A stretch of 64,000 nucleotides of DNA from Dryomyza anilis (Eukaryota; Arthropoda; Insecta; Diptera; Dryomyzidae), in assembly GCA_951804985.1 (NCBI GenBank), contig OX638131.1, positions 85,637,849 through 85,701,848 on the forward strand. Direction: 5' to 3'. The notes beneath the pieces were generated by a model that searched no databases, had not been told where the DNA came from, and saw only the letters and a program-made list of their open reading frames with translations. Shown piece by piece: positions 47,001-58,028 of this stretch (position 1 is the first letter of the stretch; each line of letters opens with the position of its first letter). A program made the position numbers and the translations under genes.

Positions 47001-50000
47001 GGCTTATACCAATTAATTATTAGTATTTGTCGACATAATTTAAAAACAGTATTATATTTCTTTTTTAAACACAAATGTCATCATGCCGTATTGAATTATA
47101 TATGACGAAAAGCAACGAACAGGGACAATAACTTGAATTTCTAGTTTATAGAAAAATGTAGATCATATATAGCAAATTATTAAAATTTATAGGTATATAA
47201 ATCAGGTCTGGAAAAGGCGAGAAAATGAAATAGCCTAAGTGCCTGATATAATTTATTTTGAAAGTCTTCTTTATAAAAGGACAACTCTTCAGAACACAAT
47301 ACATTTAGTCAATGTCTGCCGCTTTAAAAATTGGCTTCAATTAAATCCATAGATTTACCGACTATATCCAACGATATCTCACTAAATTATTTGAATCTGC
47401 ATAACGGCCTTTGTTGGCTAATATATGAATCATTTCATTATCAACTTCTCCTGAGATTTCATTCAGCAGTGGTTTAAATAATTGTTTTCGATTTGGTGGT
47501 TAATATCTAATTCACAAATATTCAAAAAATAAATCGTACACTGAAAAACACCCCAAGAAACATTTCTACGGAGCCTACGACACACACGGAATCACAATAC
47601 CGTCATTGACGGCATGTTTACGGAGTATTGAGCAAGTATCCGTCGTAGAATATACTATTACGGTTCGTTAACGTACCGTCAAATCGGACGACTCCGTTAG
47701 AATTCCGTTTTGCTCCGTATTTTTAAATAACTTCGTATGATTGCCGTTTTGTTGTAGTCGTTTACGGTATCGTTGAAACAGAGTACTCCGTAATGTTTCC
47801 GTAAAAACTCCGTATCAACGGTGTCGTTTTTCTTCCGTTAGTACTGGATTGCTTAATTTGCAATTCATTTTAAAATAACATTGAATCAAAATGGAAACTA
47901 TTTACATGCAATGTAGCAGATGTGCATGGAATACTAAGAATGTAAGTGTAAATATAAATATTGGATGAGAACTAAATTATTTAATATATTTCAGGTTGCA
48001 AAGTCCAACGCAAAAAGCTTTGGGCTTGCGTTTGCAATGACCTGCAAAATTGGAACATGCCAGCACCCGTGTGAACTATTGAAAGTGGCGCGAGAGGCAA
48101 CGACGATGTCGCGTTATATTAGCGAAGAGTTGTGCATCCAAATCTGCGTCTGCGTGAAGTCTTAAATCTTCTTCGGAATTTTGCAACGGTGGCTTGGTGA
48201 GGCGCTCCGTCGCTGACGCCTACCCAAAGTACGCGCATTGCATTTCAAATAAATATGAATAAAGCATATATTGTAATGCCCCTTAGGAGGCGTATCCGGT
48301 ATGGAAAATTATATATATTCTTGATCAGCACACTACCCGTGTTCGGTTAGCTATGTCCGTCTATCTGTCCGTCTGTCTGTCTTGCTGTCCGTATACACGA
48401 TAACTTGAGAAAGACTGATCAGAATGCGATGAAATTTCGTCTCAATATATTTTAGCCAAAAGTAGGAACTGAGTTTGAAAATGAGTCAAATCGGTCAACG
48501 GACACGCCCTCCTGCCATACAAGTCACTTTTATATAACTCTTTAGGAACTAATCGAAAAGTATTCAAGATATAGTTATAAAATTTAAAACATATTGTTAT
48601 AATTCACCTGAAAATATGTGGTCCAAAAATGGGCGTGATCCGCCCACATTTTTTTTTCATTATTTCCCGGGTTTTCATAGTGGAAATTTGATCCGTAAAT
48701 TACTAAAATCAAATCTATGAAATATTAGCCTTACAAAATTTTAAATATAGGCGTGGTCCGCCCAATTATAATTATTAATTTATTGGGATATAAGACGTAA
48801 ATGTGAATAATATTCCGAGGGTGGGGAGGTTCAGCATAATTAAAAACTTTAAAATTAAGGTATGCAATTAAATATCCCGCATTAATATCCCCACCAAAGG
48901 TGTAGGGTATTCCATAGTCGGGCCCGACCGACTATAAAATCCGACCCATGTGACCGAACTAACCCATGTGACCTAACTTTCCCAACTCGTTCAAGCTAAA
49001 TCTGATGCCGTAGCTGTCTCACAATAAAAAGAATCGTTATTGAATTGATATTCTAAAAAATTGTATTAAATTGCAAATTATTTAAATATGGTTTTGAAAA
49101 ATTTCGCTATTGCACAATAATGTGGTTATTCAGCAAATTTGTATTTTGATTTGATCATTTGAATTTTTAGGAAATTTTGAATTTTTTGTGAACATTAGGA
49201 ATTTGTGTTTCGTTGTAGATGTAAAACTTACAAAATATTTTAAATTTTTTCAAAAACACAATTTCGAAAAATATTGATTGATTGAAAACGCATATTTTAA
49301 TAAAAGACTTTTTGCAAACAAATAATTTAAAATGCAGATGGTGAGTTAATTTTTAATATAATAGAAAAGTTTTTATTAGCTGGAATGCGAGTTAAAAGTT
49401 AATTTGTAACTCTTCAACTGAATGCAATATTAGCCTTATCGTTCAGATAATATTTCTGACAATTCAACAAAGTACTCTTTACAAAATTAAATAAAATGTT
49501 TTTAGTTTTACTTCTACGACGACATAATGATGAATTTAAAAGCGCTGAAAAGTAATTCAAAATATTATTATAGAGTAATTTAACTGACACCAGTATTGGG
49601 CTTAACGATGACAAATAATACGCCATAAAAAGCTTTGAGCAAAGCACTTGAATCACACTCAAGACAGTGATATGTAAATTTTTTGAGTAATAAAGTGTTT
49701 AATACAGTTAGTACTACTACTACTTTTGAAACTACTAGGTTAGTTTTAATAGGCACAGACAATTTAAACAGTTTTTAACCCACACAAATATTTTAAATAA
49801 CAAACAACGAATATAATTAAATAGTTTTGTAATTCACTCTAGTTGAAAATGTTGTAATTAATTAAAAGATTTAATTCTTTTACAAATCGAAGAACTCGTT
49901 TTTCATTTTCCTATCTAATCTACATGCCGAGCTAAAGATCTTAAGCTAAAGCTAACACTTTTTGATACCACAAATGTCACTCAAACGACGCATAATTGAA

Positions 50001-51155
50001 CACTTCGACTGATAAGGTTTTCTGTGGCGTATTTGTTTTAAAAACAGTTCATTGATTGATTGCTACGCCTTACGAATACTACGACTACTGTCTGCCCCAA
50101 AATACGCAACGCTTATATAGAAATAAAATGTAAATAAATGCATTTGGCTTACGTCCAAGGGCCACAGATAGTTCGCCACCAAGTAGAGCACGCAATAATA
50201 GCCGGCATATTTTAAAGTTTCCTTGGTGACGGCAACAGAGGGTGCATGATCACGGAAAGTCGTCTCGAAATAGTCGCGATATGTGCGATAGCGATAGTAG
50301 GGACCTGCAAGCAAACAGAAAAAACTATATATAATATGGGAAAAACGCAAAAAGATTAAAAAATAAAACGAAAAACTAAAATAATATAAAAATGACTCAA
50401 CAACAGTAGCAGCAGCCCATTTATGATAACGAATATTAAATTGCAAAACTATGTTTATCTGAAACTGTACCCGTCAAAACTCCAATATAGTTGAAGGAAT
50501 AATGAAATAGCTCCGTCATGCTAATCGATTGCAGCTCAACGTCATAGTCGGTAATCTCGATTAGCTTATCGCCGGATGTGCGATCGACCCAGGTGTCGTC
50601 GCGCATTTGCGCCAACTGCTTTTCGCGCTGTTGCATTTTCTTCCAGGCGGCGGTCTTCTCAAATGCGAGACCCGCAACCTTTATTTTTGAAAAAAATACA
50701 AAGTATACAAATTACGTCATATTTAAGAGATTGTGTTAAAAGGCCACCCCCGTCTACACACCTTCAAGGTTAGCATCATTTGTATCATGTTGGTGTGGCC
50801 CGGCGGCTCCGGCAGCCCTGTCAGATGTATCAGCCGAAAGACGGTCAAGTAGCCAAACATCACAAAGAAGGTAACAATGTGACATTTGCTGTTTAGCATT
50901 AAAATAAATAAAAATGAACATTTTGGAAAATTACAAAACTCACCTTGGATGCACGCGCATTATAGCCAGTCCTCCCAGGCACATCGAGAAGAAAGTGTGT
51001 AGTATATGCAGACTGGACACAATGTAGACCATGAGCACGCCGAGTGCGGTGCACAGCAGTTGGCGCTGCGACTCCAGCGGCACCTTTCGTATAAATTTGC
51101 CTGCGCCTATACAGGCCAACAGGCAAATTACATACATAACATCTTCAAAATTCAT
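40655..51155 (-). CDS. frj: MBOAT7/LPIAT1-type lysophospholipid acyltransferase (gene span, six coding exons)
   Basis: Exons on the minus strand: 51155-50944, 50888-50762, 50678-50471, 50304-50153, 41599-41223 and 41066-40655, totalling 1488 bases and 495 residues. Human MBOAT7 is 472 residues. The family is made of multi-pass ER membrane proteins that re-acylate lysophospholipids; MBOAT7 transfers arachidonoyl or other polyunsaturated acyl chains to lysophosphatidylinositol. Matches include GPYYRYRTY, FRMRMYTGLTLSECVC-like, AGFGAYPVEA, MKHWN with the conserved Asn, and SAFWHGFLPGHY with the active-site His. All junctions are GT-AG and in frame. The start was set at MNFEDV because ACAAAATG fits the fly start consensus and the homologue length; an in-frame ATG at 51206 exists. 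The fly orthologue is farjavit (frj). Confidence 0.92.
41223..41599 (-). CDS. frj: frj coding exon 5 (conserved MBOAT core)
   Basis: Joined to exon 4 in phase 0 by a CTACACGCAG acceptor. Reads YALSEVFYSERSFFYRLMY, WPTFFIFRMRMYTG, AGFGAYPVEA and AMKHWNICVQYWLAANVY, the central conserved part of the family. Donor GTGCGT at 41222. Confidence 0.95.
42597..43218. mobile_element. hAT-type non-autonomous element with perfect 8-bp duplication
   Basis: Flanked by identical GTCGGGAG at 42589-42596 and 43219-43226. Ends are CATTGTCCG and, inverted, CAGTGTTCAC, fitting the short hAT terminal consensus. The 622-bp body has many TCTACTCC words near both ends, likely transposase-binding subterminal repeats. 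No transposase frame. Confidence 0.85.
43788..44128. repeat. Tandem duplication of about 180 bp inside the GATCAGG element
   Basis: Two adjacent copies starting CCTGATTTTG-CATAAGGT / CCTGATTTTGAAATAAGGT and each ending TTATATTGTTCGATGTACA then AGATATAAAAT. They differ at only a few positions. Confidence 0.85.
44543..46004. mobile_element. hAT-type non-autonomous element, 1462 bp, nested
   Basis: Terminal inverted repeats TAGGGATGTCAATCCCGG are perfect, and an 8-bp target duplication GTAGGGAT lies on each side (44535-44542 and 46005-46012). These ends match the hAT pattern TAGGGATG-x-CAA. Many CCCGGGAT words follow inside each end. The interior has further clusters of ACCGAAACC words at 45390-45520 and 45735-45800, perhaps a third nested insertion. 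No transposase is readable. Confidence 0.92.
47540..47860. promoter_or_regulatory. Dense cluster of CCGT/ACGG words
   Basis: About 17-20 copies of an ACGGA/TCCGT-type core occur on both strands within 320 bases (for example TACGGAG, CCGTCATTGACGGCA, ACTCCGTA). It lies immediately upstream of the candidate gene at 47891. It may be the subterminal region of a transposon or a cluster of binding sites. Confidence 0.45.
47891..48165 (+). CDS. Candidate two-exon gene for a 73-residue Cys-rich protein
   Basis: Exon 1 47891-47941 ends at a perfect GTAAGT donor; a 53-bp intron ends at TATTTCAG (47994); exon 2 47995-48165 continues in frame to a TAA. The protein starts METIYMQCSRCAWNTKN with a CxxC pair and has CKIGTCQHPC and CIQICVC clusters, eight or nine Cys in all. 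I do not recognise the family; a remnant of a RING or other zinc-binding domain is possible. It lies in the frj intron on the opposite strand, right after the CCGT cluster, so it may belong to a mobile element. The short intron is typical of flies. Confidence 0.5.
48264..48905. repeat. Dispersed TCCGTCTGTCTGTC repeat, copy B (longer)
   Basis: The first 170 bases match copy A at 27826-28025 block by block (GCCCCTTAGGAGGCG, TTCTTGATCAGC, the TCTGTC tract, ACTGATCAGAATG). It continues through GGGCGTGATCCGCCCAC and GGCGTGGTCCGCCC to CCCCACCAAAGGTGTAGGGT, the usual other end of this repeat type, so this copy is nearer full length. Confidence 0.75.
50153..50304 (-). CDS. frj: frj coding exon 4
   Basis: Starts phase 1 after a TTGCTTGCAG acceptor, reading PYYRYRTYRDYFETTF and a hydrophobic segment GYYCVLYLVANYLW, ending PLD at a GTAAGC donor. 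The G-P-[FY]-[FY]-R-Y-R-T-Y motif is diagnostic of the family. Confidence 0.95.
50471..50678 (-). CDS. frj: frj coding exon 3
   Basis: 69 codons plus one base: VAGLAFEKTAAWKK, a charged region, then SMTELFHYSFNYIGVLTG. The S-Y/F-N-Y-I/V-G segment precedes the RYRTY motif in MBOAT7. The acceptor (AAAATAAAG) lacks a strong pyrimidine tract; donor GTACAG. Confidence 0.9.
50762..50888 (-). CDS. frj: frj coding exon 2
   Basis: Reads CHIVTFFVMFGYLTVFRLIH, LTGLPEPPGHTNMIQMMLTLK. The L-x-L-P-x-P-x-x-x-T-N-x-x-Q-x-x-L-T-L-K pattern matches human MBOAT7. Donor GTGTGT at 50761. Confidence 0.95.
50944..51155 (-). CDS. frj: frj coding exon 1
   Basis: 70 codons plus two bases, starting MNFEDVMYVICLLACIGAG with a first membrane segment, then a second (LLCTALGVLMVYIVSSLHIL). 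Donor GTGAGT at 50943. The 5' UTR extends upstream of 51155; its start is unknown. Confidence 0.9.
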
Positions 51156-51499
51156 TTTGTGCCCGTTCAGTTTTTCGAACACAAGCGCAGCACCGTGTTT
51201 CGTCAATTAACAGTTTTGACACAATAAAATTAATTAATGTACGAAATTATGTTGCGAAATTGGGTTTTTATTTATCGTTTTACTTTTGTTAGTCTCGTGC
51301 GTGAGTTATATCTTTTGTAACACAATTTTTATGCCGACTTTGTGCGCGCGTACGTACCGTCGTACGCATTGAAATGAATGAATATTTTGTTTTTTTCTTT
51401 CGTTTATAATAGTGATGGCTTTTTACTGGGTACCCAATACAGTGATGCATTTTGCAATTATAAAGGGATGTTTTGTACCCATTTGAAACAACCAAAAAA

Positions 51500-51720
51500 T
51501 TGTTAACCACCAGTGTCGCCAGATCAAATTACCACAAGAATTCTCATTTTACCACAGCAAATTATCACAAATTACCACAGAGGATATTTCCCACAATATC
51601 CCTCAAATTATCACAAATTACCAAAAAATCCTATACTTACCACAAAATACTACATTTACCAAAAATTCCCTCAAATTACCACAAAATACCGCAGTAACAA
51701 AAAATAGTACTAATTATCAA
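51500..51720. repeat. Low-complexity ATTACCACAAA-type repeat
   Basis: Words of the type AAATTACCACAAAAT recur about a dozen times with irregular spacing after a CCACCAGTGTCGCCAGATC start. The two overlapping plus-strand frames are repeat artefacts. Confidence 0.6.
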
Positions 51721-54369
51721 AAAATATATAATAATTAAAATATTAAAACTTACGTAGAGGTTGGAAAAATTCTTATAAAATTCTTTAATTTTAAACCTTG
51801 ACAAAAAAAATACTACATTCCACATTATCCTACATGACAGAAAATTCGTACATGTGGCAGTTTTTGCGTGTTGTAATTACCAGTTCCTGTTTATCACCAC
51901 TAATGAAATAACAATTTTTACTTAAAACAATTTTTTTATTGTTTACCTATTTCAATTTTTGTAATATGCATCATTGAAGCAATACTTGTATTCGATAATT
52001 GTTCGGTTATCGATATCAAATACTTTTGCTGATAAAATATTCAATATACAGAAAAAATATTGTATGATATATTACAATTGATATTAATAGAAAACAAAAA
52101 CGTATTCCAATTAAAAATATGAATTTATTTACTAATTATTTAATTTTATTCACAGTTGTTTTATTAAAAATATTAAATATGAATTCAATAGCATTAAATA
52201 TGAATTCAATAGCATGAATTTATTAATTGTATTTAAAACTATTGTTTGTTGCTTTTGATAGATTTTCTTAAAATGCAACTCTGGGATTTGAAAATGGTAT
52301 GAAAAAATTAAATCCTTTCAGTAATTTGTTATCATATGGTAACTGCTTTTCAAAAACAATTTTTAAATACTCTCTGCTATAATATTTTAAGCCATTTTTA
52401 GTATTACTTATATTTACTAAAATATGTGATAATTTATGCTTGTGTATTTAGTTTTTAATAAATAATAGTATATTCAGTGTCGAATGGATAATTTTGAATA
52501 TTTGTTTAAATTGAAATAAAACACTATTCTTATCTTTTTTTCATTAAAAACATACCACATGGTTACATTCCAAAAAATCATCGAAAAATATATATTTTTT
52601 TTAACTTAAAGTGAATTTGTCTAATTGGGATTAACATGATCCCAAAAAAACATTGAAATGTTTAAGGTTTAAAGTAATAAATATTTACTGAAAGGGTTCA
52701 TTGGTTTCAGAAAATATTTAATAAATATCTATTTAAAAAAAATCTATCGAAATAAGTTTTTAGTTGATGTTACTAGTTAATTAATTAATGATCAATTAAT
52801 TATCAATTAAACATTAAATATATTATAAAAAATTTAATAACAAAATAACAAAAAAGTTGAAACATTTTCATTAATAAACGAACACTTATTATTATTACAA
52901 ATATAGAATTCAATACAAATAAAAGTTGCATCGGCTGAGTTACAATTAAATATTAATTGGATTGATTAACATGGTGCCGTATACAGAACAGCAATACGGA
53001 ATAAAGTCCCGTTTTTAGGTTAAGAAAACGGTCCAGTACAGATAAACTCCAGCACTTTACAATAGATCAGGGCATAATAATAATAATCTTGAAAAAAAAA
53101 TATGTTCAACACTATAACTTTAGTATTTTCAAAAATTATCGTATCAATGTTGTTTTAATCCCAACCAACCTACCTTAATACAAAGTTTCATCTATATAGC
53201 TCATTTCGATCTATTACTTTTGTGGTTACCAAAAATACACTCATTTTTGCTCCAAGTAAAAAAAAAACTTTTTGAGTCTAAACTGCCCAACTAGAACAAA
53301 ATACGGAATTTTATCTTTGCGACTATTGTTTTTCTGGTAACGCAAATGCTTTTACACACGTTTTCTATTAAGCATAGTTTATTTATCTCTGAAAGGTAAC
53401 TTTTAAAAGTAAACAAATCGGGATAATCCCCTTATAGTGGTAGCACTGAACTTCATACTTCAAAGTTGGCATTCATTTTTTTGCTGCGTTATACTGTTTG
53501 CTGTTCACGTTTTATGTGCCGCGTGTTTTTCTTTTGCACAAAACTGTCCATTTGAAAATAATGTAAACGACAACTCAATCGTTTCAATAAATTTTATATT
53601 GTCCAAAATTAAAAAAAAATCAACTATTGAGCTATTGTGAGAAAATGTATATATTGTATAAAACATATAGAATTTATTGCGAACATAAAAAATAGTTATT
53701 AAATAGATTTTGAGAAAAATGAACTTAAACCGTTTTTTACGAAATTGATTCAATTGCTTATGGAGCAAATCAATTTCTAGCTGACTATTTGATAATAAAC
53801 AAATCCAAGCTTTAAATCGAAAAACTCTCTTAATAAAAAATTAATTTGTGAATTATGAATCAAATGAATACAAATATTTGATGATTTTATTTTGTTAACG
53901 AGTTTAAAGCAGTATTTTCCCGTTGCTGTAATTAGCGAAGAACTAAACCATTTATTACTCGTCATTCATTACTCGTTACTTTAATATGAATGTTTGCAGC
54001 ATTGTCGCTAGATGGCGCCATCATATTTTTGAATTTCATTTATTATTTTTGTTTTGGTTGTTGTTTTGTTTTACAGCGCATAGGAATAATTTCAAAGTTG
54101 TTTATATTAATATAAATAATGGAGCAAAATAAAATTTATAATTTAAGAGAGATAGTATGAAAATTCACCAAAACTTTTTTATAATTTTTATGTCATGTAA
54201 TTAAAAATATTTATTAAAAATCGCAGTAAATTATATCATTTTAAATAAAAAGCGTTAAGAAATATGTGTTTGGCAAATCACGCTAAGTTCAACTTTCAAG
54301 GTAAAAAATGCTACATCCAACAGAATAAATACAATTTTAAGCTTCAATGAACAAAACAAAAGGTATTTG
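51721..54369. other. AT-rich intergenic DNA, nothing recognised
   Basis: No coding exon, tRNA or bounded repeat was identified in these 2.6 kb. Small direct repeats occur near 52165-52215 (ATTAAATATGAATTCAATAGC twice, diverged edges). Confidence 0.5.
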
Positions 54370-54412
54370 GAAACAAATAATAAATAAATAAATAAGTAAA
54401 TAAATAAATAAT
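54370..54412. repeat. (AAAT)n microsatellite
   Basis: About ten AAAT units with small interruptions. Confidence 0.85.
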
Positions 54413-54789
54413 AAAAAAATACAAAGTAAAAGTACAATAGAATATTAGATAGATATATTTTTAATGTAAAATTTTGTGAAAATTTAAATTTTTGGTAATA
54501 AGTTGAAATTTTGCAGAAAATGTAAATTATTTGAACTTGAATGATTCATGTTTGTAGTTATCAAGCAATATTATTAAACAAGTAACTAAAAAGGCAGGGT
54601 TCCCCTATTACAACCGGAAATATGAAGGTGATAAAATATACAACAATTGAAATAAATTTACGCATTATTAAAACACCATACCATATTTAAAAAGCCCTTT
54701 AATTAAAAATAACAGATGTGGAGTTATTTTAGTAGTATAAATGTAAAGTTTTTTTTTTGCAATTATGGAAACAACATTGAAATAGTTCG

Positions 54790-55188
54790 TACACTCAAAA
54801 AAATAGTTTGTTATTAAAATTGCATTCAGTTATTTGCAATAGCGAACTGTTTGCCAAACGGTTATTTGCTGTTTCAGCAAAATCCGGCGCTTTTCACTTC
54901 TCAACAAACATTTTTGCTATTTTAGCAACATTTTTTTGTAACTGTTGCAGACTTTTTATTTTGAATGTAGTAATGTAAAAATTATTATAATGGACTTTGT
55001 TTTTTCTTTTATGTGAATTATTTAAAATAGCTAAAATGATCTGTTCTAATGGCATAGAAAATGTTATACGAAACAATAAACTGTCTTTTGATGTTTAGGC
55101 ACAAATCGGCGCTTTCCCCTTTTCAGCAAACATTATTGCTATTTTAGCAACCTTTTTGCTATTGTTGCAGATTTTTTATTTGAGTGTA
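54790..55188. mobile_element. MITE with TACACTCAAA inverted ends
   Basis: Begins TACACTCAAA and ends TTTGAGTGTA, with GTAC at both outer edges. Inside, a block (CAGCAAA-type, TTTTTGCTATTTTAGCAAC, TTGTTGCAGA) occurs twice in direct orientation, at about 54895-54960 and 55118-55185. No coding capacity. Confidence 0.72.
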
Positions 55189-55766
55189 CTCATGATTACG
55201 ATCATGTTGTTCATGTCACTAGTCCGGTTATGGCAAGGAAAAAATAGATTAATATGTCCAGTTTTACATAAAAAAAAATATAAATATCAAATTATTTATA
55301 CAGATTTTCTTACAGTGTATGTATTAATAACTATGTTAATATGGAAACATTAAATATGGTTATGCCTCTACGTATATCAAAATTACTTGAACCATGAGCA
55401 ACACATAATCAAAAGGCAATAACAAAATGTCTGAATGAAATGTCACTTACAATTTATAATAATTTAAAAATTTTCCAGTGAACAATTGTAAGAAAATATG
55501 AAATATTGTTGATAATGCAAAATTATATCACAACAAATATTCTTTGACTCATCGCACATAATCGTCTTGGTTTCTGCTTTATAATCGCAAACCTAAAGCG
55601 AATTAATTGTTGTCCATTTGCGTAACCTTGCACATTAACCAAATGATAAAATGGTTACTCTCGATTGTATTAAATGTTTTTGCTAATGATATCATTGTGA
55701 CAATTGACAAAAATCACACTGCCGGTGATTAAAGAAATAAAGCCACAAATCGCGCGTCGCATGTCG

Positions 55767-55860
55767 TATAAAACAGCTGCGCGAGAGCGACACTAAGTGT
55801 AACAGACGCGCGCGATACAACACGCCTTGCAATTGTCGTCGTTATCATAAAAACTACAAA
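55767..55860 (+). promoter_or_regulatory. Candidate TATA-type core promoter
   Basis: TATAAAA at 55767-55773 lies in a CpG-rich stretch (GCGCGTCGC upstream, CTGCGCGAGAGCGAC downstream) that stands out from AT-rich DNA. About 30 bases further is ACACTAAGTG, followed by a CAAC-rich 5' UTR-like region to about 56000. A short frame beginning MQVLRMSHLAKPSG at about 55972 runs into a MITE. The rest of any gene is not seen in the window. Confidence 0.35.
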
Positions 55861-56038
55861 TAACAAAATGAGCTAACAAAAAACAATTCGCAGCCATTAA
55901 CGAAACTAATTAAAGACACTAAATTAGCAGCATAACCATAAGAATCAAAGTGTTCTGTTACTGCTTTTGGATGCAAGTGTTGAGAATGTCGCACTTAGCC
56001 AAACCCAGCGGGAAAACATCAATTAATTTGAAGAAGTT

Positions 56039-56253
56039 AAGCTCCAATCACACGATTGAATAAACAGTCAACTTTTGAATCAATTTTCAAAACAATTTAA
56101 ATATCAATCGTGTGATTGCCTTATTTTCCATACAAAAATTGACTATTTAAACAATCGTGTTTCGAGCTTTATGATTTGTAGATTTTGAATATTAAAATTA
56201 TTTGAAATTTGATTCAAAAGTTGACTATTTAATCAATCGTGTGATTCGAGCTT
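56039..56253. mobile_element. MITE with AATCACACGATTGA inverted ends
   Basis: The first 45 bases (AAGCTCCAATCACACGATTG, then AGTCAACTTTTGAATCAA) recur inverted at the right end. The last block, GAGCTTTATGATTTGTAG, also occurs directly repeated at about 56165 and 56248, so the element was partly duplicated. Confidence 0.78.
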
Positions 56254-56519
56254 TATGATTTGTAGATTTTGAATATATTTAATTTTTGTCACTATTAAAA
56301 TTTATATTAAAATTTTGATTAATCAAGATTTAATTATCGATTTAGCATTAAGTATTGTTTTTTGATTTATCATGTTCTAATTAAACAGAATTTTGATAAT
56401 TAGTAAATAAAGCAATTTTATTCAACAAATTTGAATATTATTTTTTTTTAATAATTTAAAATAAAAAAAACGTATTTAAAAGGCTGAAGTATTAAATTTA
56501 AAATCATTTAGAAGTAGTT

Positions 56520-57065
56520 AATGAACATAATGAAAAATTAATTTTTTTGTGAACAATTTGATTTTTTTTGTGAAAATTTGAATTTTTGTGTGGAAAAATG
56601 TATTTATAGTGAAATATGTAATTTTATTTGAAAAATTGAATTTTATTTGAAAAATTGAATTTTTAGTGAAAATTTGAATTTTTAGTGAATAATAAGTTTT
56701 TAGTGGAGTATTTATTTTTTTTTTAGTGAAAAATTGATTTTTTTTAGTGAACAAAACTTTTTTTTTTGAAAAATAGAATTTTTCTGAATAATACAACTTT
56801 TTATTCAAAATATTTTTTTTTATAGAAAATTTTATTTTTATTTAAAAATTTAATTTGTGTGAAATTTGATTTTCTAGTGAACTATGGAATTTTTAGTGAA
56901 AAATTTAATATTAGTGAAAATTTTAATTTTTATTGAAAAAAAGAATTCATAGTAAAAAATTTAATTTTTAGTGCAAATTTGAATTATTATGGAATAATTT
57001 AATTTTAGGGAAAAATTTAATCTTCAGTGAAAATTTTAATTTTTGGTGAACATTTTAATTTTAGC
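56520..57065. repeat. AT-rich tandem array, inverse of the 38330 array
   Basis: Units of the type GAATTTTTAGTGAAAAATT with variants. The consensus is the reverse complement of the unit at 38330-39825. Confidence 0.78.
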
Positions 57066-57584
57066 GAATTTTTATATGAAGAATTGAAATATTAGACAAA
57101 ATTGGAATAATGGAAAATGGATGTAGATGGAATAATATTTTTTTAATAAATGCAGTTTTCAAATTTTTAAGTTTATCTGTGAAATATAATACAGCACTCT
57201 ACTTTAAAATTTATTACATTAAAATTCAGAATATTTCCTAAAACAACTTCTGTTCATGCCACTGGAACATATAGTTCTATATTTTTTTTATTGTTTTTAT
57301 TTATTAACAATAAATTCAAGCATCGGTTATCGGTTAAAATGGATATGTCGATTTTTGGAATAAATTGAGTTAAACATGGATTCGTAAATTGTTGTTACAA
57401 ATGTTGTAATTTCCACAATTTTAGAATATTGAATTGCAATTGCACATCAAATAATTGATAAATCGCAAAAGTTGCGATATCCAGAATTCTAATTTCAAAA
57501 ATTAGTATATAGTATTTGGTTTTCTTGTAAATATTCGTGTTAATTTTTCTATGTCGCAGGGTGTATTTTTTTATATCCAATATA

Positions 57585-57594
57585 AATAAATATA

Positions 57595-57625
<31 letters not shown>

Positions 57626-57627
57626 AG
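57585..57627. repeat. (AAAT)n microsatellite
   Basis: About ten nearly perfect AAAT units. Confidence 0.9.
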
Positions 57628-57944
57628 TTTTTTTTAATAAAATTGTACATATTGATATACATTAAAAACATAAAAGTGTGCCTCAAAATTGGCCAAAAAA
57701 TCCACATTTAAAACCTATTTAACATTTGGTCACCTGAGAATTTAATTGGCTCAAACTTCATTGAACCGATTTTGAGAAAAACGATAAAGAGGATTTGCAT
57801 TTGTCTCAAAATAAAAGGAAATTTTCAAATTTGGAGCGTAGTCAAAGTGTCAGATTTAAAAGGGGAAATCGAAAAACGAAATTATAAAGTCATGTATATC
57901 CAATTCCTAATGCCCAATTTACATTGTATCTTCCGTAAGTCTAA

Positions 57945-58028
57945 CTGTATCTCCTAGGATTGCATTTTTTATAAACTGTCATATAAAAATAGCATTTTTT
58001 TGAAAAAATGCAACCCTAGGAGATACAG
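57945..58028. repeat. 84-bp hairpin element
   Basis: Arms of 26 bp starting CTGTATCTCCTAGG match inverted at 25 of 26 positions around a 32-base spacer. It ends exactly where the next inverted-repeat element starts. Confidence 0.85.

Larger units (their letters stand above)
41600..50152 (-). other. frj intron 4 (8.55 kb)
   Basis: GTAAGC donor, GCAG acceptor. It contains two hAT-type elements, a larger inverted-repeat element, the possible small gene at 47891-48165 and a dispersed repeat, listed separately. 41640-42596, 46081-47539 and 48906-50152 hold AT-rich DNA in which I see no further feature. Confidence 0.9.

Noticed and set aside
55972..56062. Short frame starting MQVLRMSHLAKPSG
   Set aside because: It ends inside a MITE terminal repeat, so its C terminus cannot be an ancestral coding sequence.
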